Source: Coffea arabica (taxonomy: Eukaryota > Streptophyta > Magnoliopsida > Gentianales > Rubiaceae). From it: 64,000 nt of DNA. The DNA lies in assembly GCF_036785885.1 (NCBI RefSeq), contig NC_092323.1, forward strand, positions 16,500,501 through 16,564,500, read 5' to 3'. A program made the position numbers and the translations under genes. Shown piece by piece: positions 35,916-46,777 of this stretch (positions are counted from its first letter, which is position 1; every line of letters starts with the position of its first letter). The notes under the pieces are model-generated. The model was not told the DNA's origin and ran no database searches. It saw nothing but the letters and a program-made list of their open reading frames with translations.

Positions 35916-37330
35916 TAATGTAATCCATTCATCTCAAACATACCATGTTTCTGAACCACCTAATAGGTGAGATTCAACTCCTATCCGAAATGATCTAAGC
36001 AGTACAGCTCCTCCAACAAAAAAGCGGAAAAAAAAGAAGTCCTAAGGTCATCCCGAAAAAGAAACACCATACTTTACTAGTTTTGGAGAGCTAAAGTTGT
36101 TGCATCACCTATGCACAAATATCCTATACATCTATTGTTTTTCATTGCTTGCACGCCTAACTTATTTCATGACCAGTTTTAGCAATTTCAGTTATCCGTC
36201 CAAATTTGCCAAAAAGATCAAAAGCAAGGACGTGAAGTATCTGAATTTCTTCATGTATATCTACTTACTAATTGCCTTTTAATCTTGGTAAAATATGTTC
36301 CACAAACTTTAATATTTTCTTGGTCAAGTATTTTTTTAACATTTATGGATAATCACATGCAACCATGTTTGGGAAATTGGTAACAAGTACACTTAAACGT
36401 ATGAAGGTGTATATTTATTGCGTAGACGTTTTTGAAAAAAAAAAATATGGAAGGACCATTTGTTAGGCCTATGTCGTTTATGGCCTTTTCTTATTGTGGA
36501 AAAATGTTTTCAAAAGAACGTTACAAGTCCTTCTTTTCAAAAATGCTTCTATTTCAGTAAATTTTTATCGATTCTCTCCTTCTTGCTGTTTCTTTTCCTC
36601 TCTGTTTCATATGCTCTCATAGGAACTGCTGGCTGGCGGCAAATTTGCAGGAATTAAGAACAGAGAATATTACCATACAACAAAAACAATAAATTTTCAT
36701 TTTTTATTTGTATTCTTTTATTTTAGAAAATTGGCTTCTATTGTTTGTTTTGGTATGTAGAGAGGGGATGACAGGTGGCCTAGCGATATACTACCGGTAA
36801 ATATGGCCTTCGTGTAGTTATTGCAAAATAAATTAAAAAATGGGATAGGCTAAATTCAGACCTTAATCTACACTCCTAATGCTTTATTAACCTGTATCAT
36901 AAGCATTGTTAACTTGTATCATTAGTATCAGAAGCTATACCAGGGGTGGTGAATTTAATTTGGAGAGTATATTTTTTATTGAAAAATCTTTCCCACCATA
37001 GAAATGGAAAAAAAATCATTGTAATTCCATAATCTAATTAGTAGTAGCTTGTGATAAATTTTAAATATTAAAGAATTAAAACTTTTTCATAACAATCTTT
37101 TTAGTAATACATTCTATTCATGAATTCTTAATTTACGATAAAAATGAGGTGTGGAAAAAAAAAGGTTAAAATGTCAAGCATCATTAGAAAACCAAAACAA
37201 ATCCAACGAAAATATCCAACGAAAAAAAGGAGTGCATAAAAACAGAATATACGTTGAAACAGGGAAAAAACAACATATACGAAAAAAAAAAAGACACAAA
37301 AGTACAATGCACAATAATACTAGTTATAGG
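33736..37330. other. Divergent intergenic region between the two PME genes
   Basis: It holds the upstream regions of both PME genes. Next to copy 1 are short direct repeats (TTATCTGTCAAAAT at about 33766 and 33830; TTTGAATGATTCTTG near 33811 and 33847), possibly promoter duplications. Degenerate transposon-like sequence with GAGCTCGAGCTACTCG occurs near 34525. Simple repeats include 16 C at 35685-35700 followed by an A run, and an AT microsatellite at 35884-35911. No gene is supported; the frames at 33935-34282 and 36097-36657 look like chance. Confidence 0.4.
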
Positions 37331-37500
37331 ATTAGCAAATGTTTAATTGGATGGATTATGGCCTTGTATTATCCATTTAAATCCTATCCATTTATATCTA
37401 TTTAATTATATTAAATAGGTATAAAGAGATTGGATCAATCTGAATCCACTATCCATTTAAGAAGATCCATTTATGAACCATATACCCATTTTACCATTCT
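37331..37500. mobile_element. Remnant of a hAT-like element at the PME copy 2 promoter
   Basis: The repeated CCATTTA/ATCCATTT motifs, TATATCTATTTAATTATATT and the end TACCCATTTTACCATTCTG resemble the interior and right end of small plant elements of the hAT type that I recall ending in ACCCATTTTGCCACCCC. No left inverted end was found, so it is truncated. It ends about 50 bases before the start codon of PME copy 2. Recognition is by remembered pattern, not by alignment. Confidence 0.4.
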
Positions 37501-37549
37501 GCGGTCTCGTATATAGTGATATCGGACAACTAACTTGAACACATTTGAA

Positions 37550-40124
37550 ATGCTTCCAATGACTTCTTTCATTTCTTGCACTTTCTTGTCCTTTCTCCTC
37601 TTCTTCTCCATCTCCTCTGCCAAGACCACCACCTCCTTCCTCCAGCCACCACCACCACCATCTTCTCCCTCCTCCTCATCGCCGGAGAATGACCTCATTC
37701 ATGAAGCCTGTAAGGCTTCACGTGACCCGCCTACATGTGAGTCGACACTGTCCCAATCCAGTCACGTGCCGCCTCCCAATTCAACCCTCTTGGACGTCAT
37801 CCAATCTGCCACTTGGGCTTCTTCAGAAAACCTCAACCTTGCCATTTTAATGGTGAATGATATCCTGAACTCGTCCGCAGAGAATCTGAACCTCTCCATT
37901 GCTGCCTGGAATTGTGTGGAGGGACTTGTCTATTCTGCGTATAGGACAGGTTCAACGGCTGAGAATTTGCCACGTGGTAGGATGAAGGATTCACGTGCAT
38001 GGATGAGTGCGGCTCTGGCTTACCAAGCTGGCTGTTCGTCCGGGTTGAAAACTGCCAACGGAGGTTTCAATTCTAAAGTGAACGAAACGGTGGCGTTTTT
38101 GGATGGTCTAATTGGGATAACTACTAATTCTTTGGGCATGATGGTAAATTACGATAATTTCGGCAATGAATCCGGGTCATGGGGCCCGCCCAAAACCGAG
38201 CGGGATGGGTTTTGGGATCGGGTTAACGGGTCGAGTGATGGTGTTGGATCCGGGTTTGACTTTAACGGCGGGGTGCCGTCCGGGTTGAAGGCGAACGTAA
38301 CGGTGTGCAAGGGCGGTGGTTGCGACTATGAGACGTTGCAAGAGGCGGTAAATGTGGCGCCGGACAACGATGCTAGCCGGAGGTTTGTGATCTGGATCAA
38401 AGCGGGTTTATACGAGGAAATAGTTCGGGTACCGTTGGAGAAAAAGAATGTGGTGTTTTTGGGTGATGGGATGGGCAAAACTGTCATTACAGGGTCGTTG
38501 AATGTGGGCATGCCAAGAATGTCCACCTACAATACTGCAACAGTAGGTAAGTTGGGATTTCATTGGCATTTTGCTTTCAGCTGTATTGGTGATTTTTTTT
38601 AACAGTTTTGTTCCTTTAATTCAATAGAAGGGTTGCAGTTACTTGCCTAGTATTGTCTTATTCTGTTTGTCTTTGGAATGATTGGTGATACAAGTATGTT
38701 ATGTAGTTGTATTTCAATTTATTCTAGCAAACAAGTTTCAAAACTGAAATTTTGTAAAATTTAAATTTGTTACACCATAGCAAGTTTGAGAAGTTGAATT
38801 CTATATGCTTTGCACAAATTATGGAGTAAGGAAAATTTTGTTTTTGACTAGTTAAACTTGATTAGTGCACTAAATTTGAACTATAGCTCTATAGCTTTAG
38901 CCACTTTGTTAGTTATTCTACTGAATCCCTATTTGGCAAAGGAGTTTTTGGCCCAGTTTGTTTTCTATAAGTTTTTTAATAACTTTAACTACAGTAATCT
39001 CAAAAATTTTCTTAAAAAATTTTAAACTACACACTTCAAAATACCCAAAACACACAAAAAAAAAAATTTTCATCTTAAAAATTTTTCCTACAACTTTTAT
39101 AGTAAAGTTTTAGACAAACATCCAGAAAAACTCATTTGCCAAACGGCCTGCAATCCGAGAAATTCTTGGTCATCACAGTAGTCTATTTGTGTTCTCTATG
39201 CTTTCTGGTTTTTGGACAAATTGTTGTGAAGGGGGGAATTATAAACACATGATCTGGTAAGTTTTTTCTTTAAAATTCCGGTCATCACGCATAGCTCATA
39301 ATTCCCATGTGGTATTGTTTCCCATGTATCTGGGCACCTATAGCTTGCAAATCAAATATAGAGGGCCGTCACATGATTTGGCAAACAAACTGTCGGTGGT
39401 CTTACATTTTCTAAAGTATTTTGTAAATCTCTTTGTAGGTGTAATCGGTGATGGATTCATGGCCAGCGGTGTCACATTTCAGAACACCGCCGGCCCTGTT
39501 GAACACCAAGCAGTAGCCTTCCGATCACAATCTGACCTTTCAGTCATCGAAAACTGCGAATTCATTAGCAACCAAGACACGTTATATGCTCATTCTCTCC
39601 GGCAATACTACAAATCCTGTCGTATCCAGGGCAACGTAGATTTCATATTTGGCAATGCAGCTGCATTTTTCCAGGACTGTATCATCCTAGTTGCCCCTCG
39701 GCAAATCGAACCCGAAAAGGGAGAAACCAATGCTGTTACAGCTCAAAGCAGGACGAGCCCTGCTCAATCAACAGGTTTTGTTTTTCATAACTGCGTGATC
39801 AATGGAACTGAAGAATATATGGCATTGTACTATAGCAATCCAAGTGTACATCGAAATTTTCTTGGAAGGCCATGGAGGGAGTATTCCAGGACAATATATA
39901 TTAATTCTACAATAGAGGCATTGATTTCCCCTGAAGGATGGTTGCCTTGGAATGGCGATTATGCATTGGCGACACTTTATTATGGGGAATATGCAAATAG
40001 TGGACCGGGGGCTAATGTAACAGGCCGGGTGAGTTGGAGTAGTAGGGTACCAGATGAGCATGTTCTGGCATATTCTGTGCATAATTTTATCCAAGGTGAT
40101 GGTTGGATCCCTGCTTCTTCTTGA
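37550..40124 (+). CDS. PME: Pectinesterase with PMEI pro-region (type I PME), copy 2
   Basis: It demethylesterifies wall pectin. Coding exons 37550-38546 and 39439-40124 join in phase to 560 residues. The split glycine codon is the same one as in copy 1, and the second exon is 686 nt in both genes. I chose the first in-frame ATG (37550); it gives a signal peptide or anchor (residues 1-24, with [11 protein letters not shown]). A poly-proline/serine linker comes next, then a PMEI domain starting at [13 protein letters not shown]. The catalytic domain has QAVAFR (356-361), NQDTLY with Asp 379, DFIFG with Asp 400, and LGRPW at 474-478. All key residues are kept. It lacks the extended basic N terminus of copy 1. 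The intron carries a MITE. It is divergent to copy 1, about 3.8 kb apart start to start. A TATA-like GTATATAG lies near 37509. Confidence 0.93.
38927..39148. mobile_element. MITE inside the PME copy 2 intron
   Basis: The left end CCCTATTTGGCAAAGGAGTTTTT and the inverse of the right end, GGCCGTTTGGCAAATGAGTTTTT, match over about 20 bases. The 222-bp interior is AT-rich with mirrored AAATTTT blocks. It lies wholly between the splice sites at 38547 and 39438, so it does not disturb the reading frame. A target duplication is not certain. Confidence 0.6.
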
Positions 40125-41104
40125 TTCATAGAAGAAAAATTAGTCATGCCAGACATTAGAATTTTCAGAGGCAAACATATTTTTTCTCATTTCGTGTATG
40201 TTTAGATTGAGACATACTCTTTTTTTTTTGGGGTCAATTCTAATAAACCCCCTCAAAAATACTCTTTTTTTTTTCTTTTGTCTTGCACCTTGAAGGTTGA
40301 ATTGCACAAATCCATCCTTATAATATTACAATATTCCCAAATAGGTGTAATCGGGTCAGACAACCCAATTTGTGATTAATTTGATAATGTGCACTTCACA
40401 TGATTATTTGAAGTAATCAAACTATCTTCACAAAAATTAGTAATTGATGTGGCCAGAAAAATATGTAAATGAAGTGACCAATTTGCTTTTCTTTCAGCGG
40501 GAGAATAACCTTAGTGACGCTAAGTGATATTTGTAAAAACCTAAGAGAAGGTTTCTGAAATTAACCCTACAAAAAGATGATTTGATGGATTGTAAATTTT
40601 TTGGCAAATATTTTTATTTTTATATTATAAAAATGTTCTTCAATTATAATTTTTTTGTTCAATTACATTTTTGTCTCACATATATTACATCATAAAAGAA
40701 TTAAAATATTATTCTATTTTTTTCAAAATCCAAACAAATCCATTTTTTCTAAAACACTCCTATCTCATTGTGCAGCTGTTTCTGAAGTTTAGGGGTGAGC
40801 AAATTTGGTGCATACCGAATTCGTACCTAATTTCAAAGTAATTTAAAATTGGGTATTTGGAATTTTGTACAAGAGCAGTATGTATAAAATTCACTGAATT
40901 TCAATATGGTATGAAATTGGTAATGAGATTTTTAATTTGATGATAATCGATCTTGAATTCAAATTCGATAAAATGAAATAGGGTATCATATTACTGCATT
41001 CAAATATCAAATTAGTTTATAAAACTATATATTATATAGATAAAGGTTATATACTATTAATATATTATTATATTAAATAGGTATAGGCTATTAATAATTG
41101 TTAG

Positions 41105-41222
41105 TATATAGTATTATCACGTGTTTATGATAATAATGATATATAATATACTTATATATTATCACGTGCTTATAATAATAGTATATAGTATTATCACGTG
41201 CTTATGATGTATAATATACTAT
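41105..41222. repeat. Tandem repeats carrying three CACGTG motifs
   Basis: TATTATCACGTG occurs at 41112-41123, 41157-41168 and 41189-41200, each followed by (C/T)TTAT(A/G)AT and ATA-rich spacer. CACGTG is the core of the plant G-box, but here it sits in diverged satellite-like AT repeats away from any gene start, so a regulatory role is only a possibility. Confidence 0.5.
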
Positions 41223-41744
41223 TTTAGTATTTGTTATATAACTATAATAATATATAACTATAAAACTTATCTTTTATACATGACTAGAATTAGACATTAA
41301 GTATAAGCATAGTCCTAAATATTAACCATAATTAGTAATTGGAATTTAGGCATCGGTAGTTTGGTACATCATTCATGTATGAATTATTGAATATTTGAAT
41401 GTGTAACTTGTAAATTACAAGTATTAGTATACACTAAAATTGCATTACATATATATATAATACACATTTATATTCTCTAATCATGAAGCTTGTTTAAGCA
41501 TTGACAACTAAGCAATTTAAGCGAATGCATATGTATTGCATGTCAATATATTAATGTATTAGCTTTCACATTAAAAGCAATTAAGTCATTTGCAAATTAA
41601 GCATTAAAGCTATATAAGAAATATGAATAAAAGTAAGTGTAATGCATTACATAATATGTAAATTAAAAGTAAATAAATGATTAAGTGTACACAGCTGCAC
41701 AATATCATAAGTCAGTTCCATTTTGGTTTGGACTAAGTTATAAG

Positions 41745-41900
41745 TCTGTAACTTATAACTAATACCACTTACAACTAATATCACTAATCATTATAAATCA
41801 TAAGTTTGTAACTAATATCACTTATCACTAATCACTGTAATTTGTAAGTTTGTAACTAATATTACTTCTCACTAATTACTGTAAATTATAAGTGTGTAGC
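41745..41900. repeat. Tandem repeats of about 53 bp, roughly three copies
   Basis: The unit has the form GTTTGTAACTAATATCACTT, then CACTAATCA(C/T)T and (G/A)TAA(A/T)T(T/C)(A/G)TAA. It recurs about three times with increasing divergence leftwards. There is no coding potential. Confidence 0.45.
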
Positions 41901-42060
41901 TACATGAGTGAGTTGCATTTTGATTTAAATTAATCACTTTTTTTTAAGGCAAATGGCATCCTTGGATTGGGAAACATGTTCAAATTGTTAAGAGATAAAG
42001 GACAAAAGTAAGCTTTTTATTGAACTTTTAAAAAAGTAATAAAATTATCAACATCCATAT

Positions 42061-42065
42061 CTTAT
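42061..42065. other. Target-site duplication, left (CTTAT)
   Basis: CTTAT stands immediately left of the LTR terminus TGACAGG at 42066 and recurs at 50923-50927 right of the other LTR terminus. A 5-bp direct duplication is the integration footprint expected of a Ty3/gypsy LTR element and shows that the two LTRs belong to one insertion. Confidence 0.9.
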
Positions 42066-43746
42066 TGACAGGTTGTTGAAGCCTGCACAATAATAAAATT
42101 AAACCTAATTGCCAGTTAAAATGACCAAAATCCAATTGCAAGTATTGGAGCAGGGACTCTAGGTGTGCAATGGGTTACTTGATTCACCCTGTTCCCGAAG
42201 AGTTTACTTGATCCGATATACCCGAATGGGGTGGTTATTTTTCCACAAATAATTATGAATTTGTAGACAGGACAAGTAGGGTCGTATCCACAGGAATTGG
42301 GTATATTTGTTTCTTGAGAAGTCCAAAGTAACACAGGGGGTGATTTTGTAGGAACGACGACAATCAAATAAATTCAAATAAGAAAATAAAAATAAATAAC
42401 TAACTAGAAATTAAACAACAATTGACTGAATTTAGAGTAACAATAATTAAAGGCCTCAATCAATTAAAACAAGAAAACAATTAAAAATAAAATAAAGTAG
42501 GCAACTAAAAAGTCAAATGGCAATTCACTAAAATCAAGGTAATATTAATTAAAGATCTAGCCAAGAAATAACTTCAGCAATGGTTCACCTAATTGATCAT
42601 CGATGCAAAGGCAATTCCAATTATTCATCCATAAATAGGTTATAACTACCAAACAAGCGATGGCAGTCAATCCCTCCTTACTGTGTCGGTGATTAAGGTA
42701 CGCTCGTTAATCACTACTCTAATTAAGAAATAATTCTAGGTACGCCCATAAGATTTAATTCCCCAATTGCCTTACGTATTAGAGGAGCTCTATTCTAACC
42801 AAATAACGCACTACCAGGGTTATTTCAGATTAGCCCGCGTATCCCCCTGACACGAATCTAATAGTGCCAGTTGTCACTATTTCAGGACAATTAAACAATT
42901 ACGGATTTAATGTCCTAATTGACAATAGGTTACCAAATCAATTAATTATCCAGATCCAAGACAATCAATTAATTAAATAATCATAAACATAGCAATCAAG
43001 GAATATGCGAATACCAATAAATAAAAGGAAAAGATTAAATTAAATCGATCTCACAATTTTTAGGCGAATCAAAGCCTTCGTTGCTCCTTGACTAGAGTGG
43101 TGAAATTAGTTCATGTCTGATGCGAAAAAAACATACGCGGTCATCGCCTGTTGAAATTTGGAAGATCTAACTCGTCCGAATATTGATTAGATAGGAAAGC
43201 TACAAAAGGCCATTCATGGCTTCCACTCCGTCCCCACGCACAAAAGGGCAAAAAAACTACTAAAACTTCTAGGGAAGAAAAGTCAAAGCCAAGAATGTTT
43301 TAGTGGTCCTGACATTCGTAGGAGCATTCCACTACGACAAGCTAAAGAAGAAAAGTCAAAGATGAAGGAAAAGGTAAAAGCCATCTGCCATTCGTAATAG
43401 CAGCTAAAAGAAATCCCTTTCAAAAGGCTACAAGGAAAAAATCTCCTGCTACGCTCATGCCTCCTGCGGCGGCTGTCCAGCCAGGAAAGGAACCCTTCGT
43501 CCGTCATTCCTCTGCAGAAATTACCGAAATGGGCGTGACATTTTCTTTTCCAAAAATGCCCCTGGGGCAAGCTCTATCACTTGGACTTCTTTTCTGCTAA
43601 ATTGGTACTTATTATCATATTTTTGTTCTACTCCCTGAAATAAATGCCAAATACTAAAAGTGAGTAGAATCCAGCAATTAATCCACATTGAGTCAGATAA
43701 TAGGGGAAATTAATAATAAAATAAATAATAAAATCGCACCTTATCA
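42066..43746 (-). repeat. 3' LTR of the TR-GAG-like element
   Basis: In element orientation it begins TGATAAGGTGCG at 43746 and ends CCTGTCA at 42066. It aligns with the other LTR over its full length and lacks 18 bp present there near 50296-50313. The open frames in it (42116-42367, 43283-43570) have close counterparts in the other LTR and are not genes. Confidence 0.88.
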
Positions 43747-43761
43747 ATTCCCCCCACACCT
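43747..43761 (-). other. Polypurine tract of the TR-GAG-like element
   Basis: On the minus strand the sequence reads AGGTGTGGGGGGAAT immediately before the 3' LTR start TGATAAGG. This is the place and composition expected for the primer of plus-strand DNA synthesis. Confidence 0.75.
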
Positions 43762-46700
43762 AAACCATGCTTATCCTCAAGTATAAGAACAGTAAACAAA
43801 CACCAATATTCGACAATGGCTATTGCTCTATCTACCAAATTGCCAAGATACCAAGAAAAATATATATCAAGCATCAGTGATCAAGATCCAAGAAACATCA
43901 CTTCGGTTAGCTTCTAAACCATAGACACCTCTAATTTCAGATTAACTAATCTAAGAAAAAGGAATGACGTGCAACATTTATCAGCAAATGGTCCAACTTG
44001 TAACCAAAATCTCAACATTAAATCCATAAATCGGCAATCTGACTTTTATTATATACTAACACAACATTCATTTTTTTTAATGTTTTTCTATTTTTTCTAT
44101 TTTTTCCTCTTTTTTTTTCTTTTTTTTTTCTTTTCTCAATAGTAACAAAAGACTTAGTCGCTAGCCATTAGAACTTTTTGACGCGAACTCCAACATTTGC
44201 CAGATGAAGGAGCCCGGTTACTCAGCTCCTATCGTTATACGACCACGTACTCATAGGAATTACTACCTTTTGACGCGAGAATCAACACTTTAGGTGCAGA
44301 TCCCCGGTTATTCAGTGGTAAATACTAGCGGAGTACAGTCAACTCTTATTCACAGCCTAATAACACCAAAAATTTAAAATAAAACAAAAATCAAAAGAAA
44401 ATTTGCAGCCGCTAGCCTCAATTTTAAATATGAAGAACTAAGGTTAATAACCGGACCAATTCACATGAAAATGCCAACAGTCATTCCCAATGCCTAGAAG
44501 AGTTAACCAAAAATTAGAAGAGTAAAACAATCACCGATATTCACCAAAGAGATGTTTTTGGACTCAACCACATTGACTTGATACACTTTTATTATTAAAG
44601 TTTGGCAATAGCAGAAATAGAGGCAACAATCCAACATCAAACTTGGCAGTCATAGGAGAGCTAGATAGATAAATGACAAAAAGTAAACGAAAACTAGACA
44701 AATAACAGACTAAAAATAAAAGAAAAATATCTGAAAACTAAGAACTAGAAAAACTAACACCATAACTGCTCCCCCCCCCACACCTAAATCCTACATTGTC
44801 CTCAATGGAGGTAATAAAGTAATTAAAATGAAGAGAACAATGAAACTTCCCTCTCGAGTGACGAAGGGATAGGCGGGAACGGTAGAGGAAAACCGATGTG
44901 GCGGAAGTATGCACCCAAGTGCTGAGACATCTTAACTCAATTCAACCAGCAAATGCAAAACTCTGTCCACCCAAAATCTCAACAAATGGCTCCAGTTGGC
45001 CAGTTACCGTTTGAACTCAAAATCAGCAATAGCAGTGCAGAAATTAGACAGTAACAAATCAATAAAAAACACTTAGCTCTCACTCAAACAGTCACCCAAA
45101 TAGCAACCTAAGTCAGCAGTCAATTTGGCACCGACTAATCACTTAAATTGGACCAATGTCAACGAGTAGATTCAAGTGCCCTCGTGCCACCCAAAACGTC
45201 AACCAAGTGAAACAAACGGGCAGAGTATTCTTCAAATTGTTAACTTAAATCCAGGCAACAACCAAGACAGCAAAACAACCCCCCAAACAATGTAATTAGC
45301 AACCCCAGCAATTCAATCAGATGCACCCAACTGGAATAAGCAATGTAAATGGCATAGAAACCTCCCAATTTAACAAACAAGTGCGGTATTTCAGCTCACC
45401 CATAGTCCCAACAAATGGCTCCAGTTGGCCAATTAATTGCACAATTTCACCCAACCCAAAAGAAATAGCAATTCCAAGCGAAAATAGTCCGACCAGTACC
45501 ACTGGTGGAATTCACCAATTGAGAAAATAAACTCCAACCGTCAACAACATTAACTATTGAGTAACCCAGGCAGCACCAATTAGTTATTAAGAGATTGGGG
45601 GACAAGTTCCAATTACCTCCACCTTGGACGACAACCAAATGAAAGGGGACAGTAGTGGGTGGCGTGTGCAGGCGAAGTGGGTTGCGCGCGACTGTGGAGA
45701 CCAAGCTGGAGGCGAAAGTGGAGCACTGGTGGACTGGGCTGCGGTGGAAGAAAGTAGCCGCGGCGACAATCGCGGCGAACTTAACCTGGGCTTCGTGAGC
45801 TAATGGAGGTGGCGCGCCGAGATGGGGTTGCGGATGAGCTGGGGGTGAGTGGGTGGCGGCGGAGCTCAGAGAGAGAGGGACGGCGGCACTGTTGCGGCTT
45901 CCGCCCGGACAGCGGGTGAGATGGAGTAAACGACGGCGGCGTGCGCAGAGGCTCGAGAAGTGAGGGGAGCTGGTGGTCTGGTGGGGCGCGCGACGGTGGC
46001 GAGCGTGAGAGAGGCGAGCGCGAGCTGGTGGCGGGGCTGGAGCTGGGATGGAGGTAATGGGCCGCGGCGTGCGCAGAGGAAAAGAAAGAAAGGGTGAACA
46101 AGGGCAGCGGGGAAGAAAGAAAAAAGAAAGAAAGAAGCAGAAAGAAAGAAAGAAAAAGAAAGAAAAGAAAAGAAGGAAAAAGAAAGAGATTTTTTTTTTT
46201 TGGAAATTTAAGCTATGGTGAAAAGGAAATTTTTTTTTTAGTTTTTTTTTTAATTAAATTTTTTCCTATAACAATTGCAAAACTCAACCTTTAGCTCTCT
46301 GACGAAGGCACGGAATGAGAACGGGGGAGCTCTCTGACCTTGAGCTCTTCATGGGTCATGATGCGGGCACGTCATGAGGGCAGGAATCCCTTTCGACGAT
46401 TCTGACCGTGAGCTCTCCAGACGTCATGAGGGCAGGAACCCCTTCTGACGATTCTGACCGTGAGCTCTCCAGATGTCACGACGCGGGCGCGTCATGACAG
46501 AAAGACACCTACAAATTATCAAAAAAGAAAATTGAAACCCGAAATTAGTCAAATTCAAGAAAAACATATTTAAACTATCACACGAAATCAAAACAAACAA
46601 TTAAAAGAAATAATTGGGTTGCCTCCCAATGAGCGCCTTTCTTTAACGTCTTTGGCTAGACATTGAACACCACTCTTCAATCTGGGTGTAACTCAGTTTT

Positions 46701-46777
46701 TCTGAAAATCGGTGGCCCTCCTCCATGATCCAAATAGCCTTTGATGGCAGCCTCCTTTCTTAATTTTCTGCTCCTTT
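43762..46777 (-). other. Long non-coding 3' internal region of the TR-GAG-like element
   Basis: This 3-kb stretch lies between the gag-protease stop and the polypurine tract. It has direct repeats (TTTTGACGCGA at about 44178 and 44268; AATGGCTCCAGTTGGCCA at about 44987 and 45413), a GC-rich block (about 45620-46080), a purine-rich tract (46090-46200) and a 52-bp tandem repeat (46371-46474). No frame has the reverse transcriptase YxDD motif or integrase motifs. The frames at 45321-46294 are by-products of base composition. Confidence 0.55.
46371..46474. repeat. 52-bp tandem repeat, two copies
   Basis: The unit GTCATGAGGGCAGGAA, then CCC, ACGATTCTGACCGTGAGCTC and TCCAGA(C/T), occurs at 46371-46422 and 46423-46474. 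Partial copies flank it: GAGCTCT near 46328 and 46343, and GCGGGC(A/G)CGTCATGA near 46363 and 46483. It lies in the untranslated part of the retroelement. Confidence 0.65.

Larger units (their letters stand above)
40125..42060. other. Intergenic sequence right of the PME pair
   Basis: It starts with the 3' flank of PME copy 2. At 40790 a TAGGGGTGAGCAAA end resembles the left terminus of a small hAT-type element, but I found no matching right end. It also contains two tandem-repeat patches (41105-41222 and 41745-41900). No gene is supported. Confidence 0.35.

Noticed and set aside
40790..41400. Complete hAT-like element starting TAGGGGTGAGCAAA
   Set aside because: Only the left end is recognisable; I found no inverse right end or target duplication.
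43283..43570. 95-residue frame repeated almost identically at 50459-50746
   Set aside because: The repetition is explained by the two LTRs of one element; it is not a gene pair.
45781..46101. 106-residue frame rich in Ser/Pro/Arg on the minus strand
   Set aside because: It lies in the GC-rich block of a retroelement; long frames are expected there by composition, and there is no family motif.
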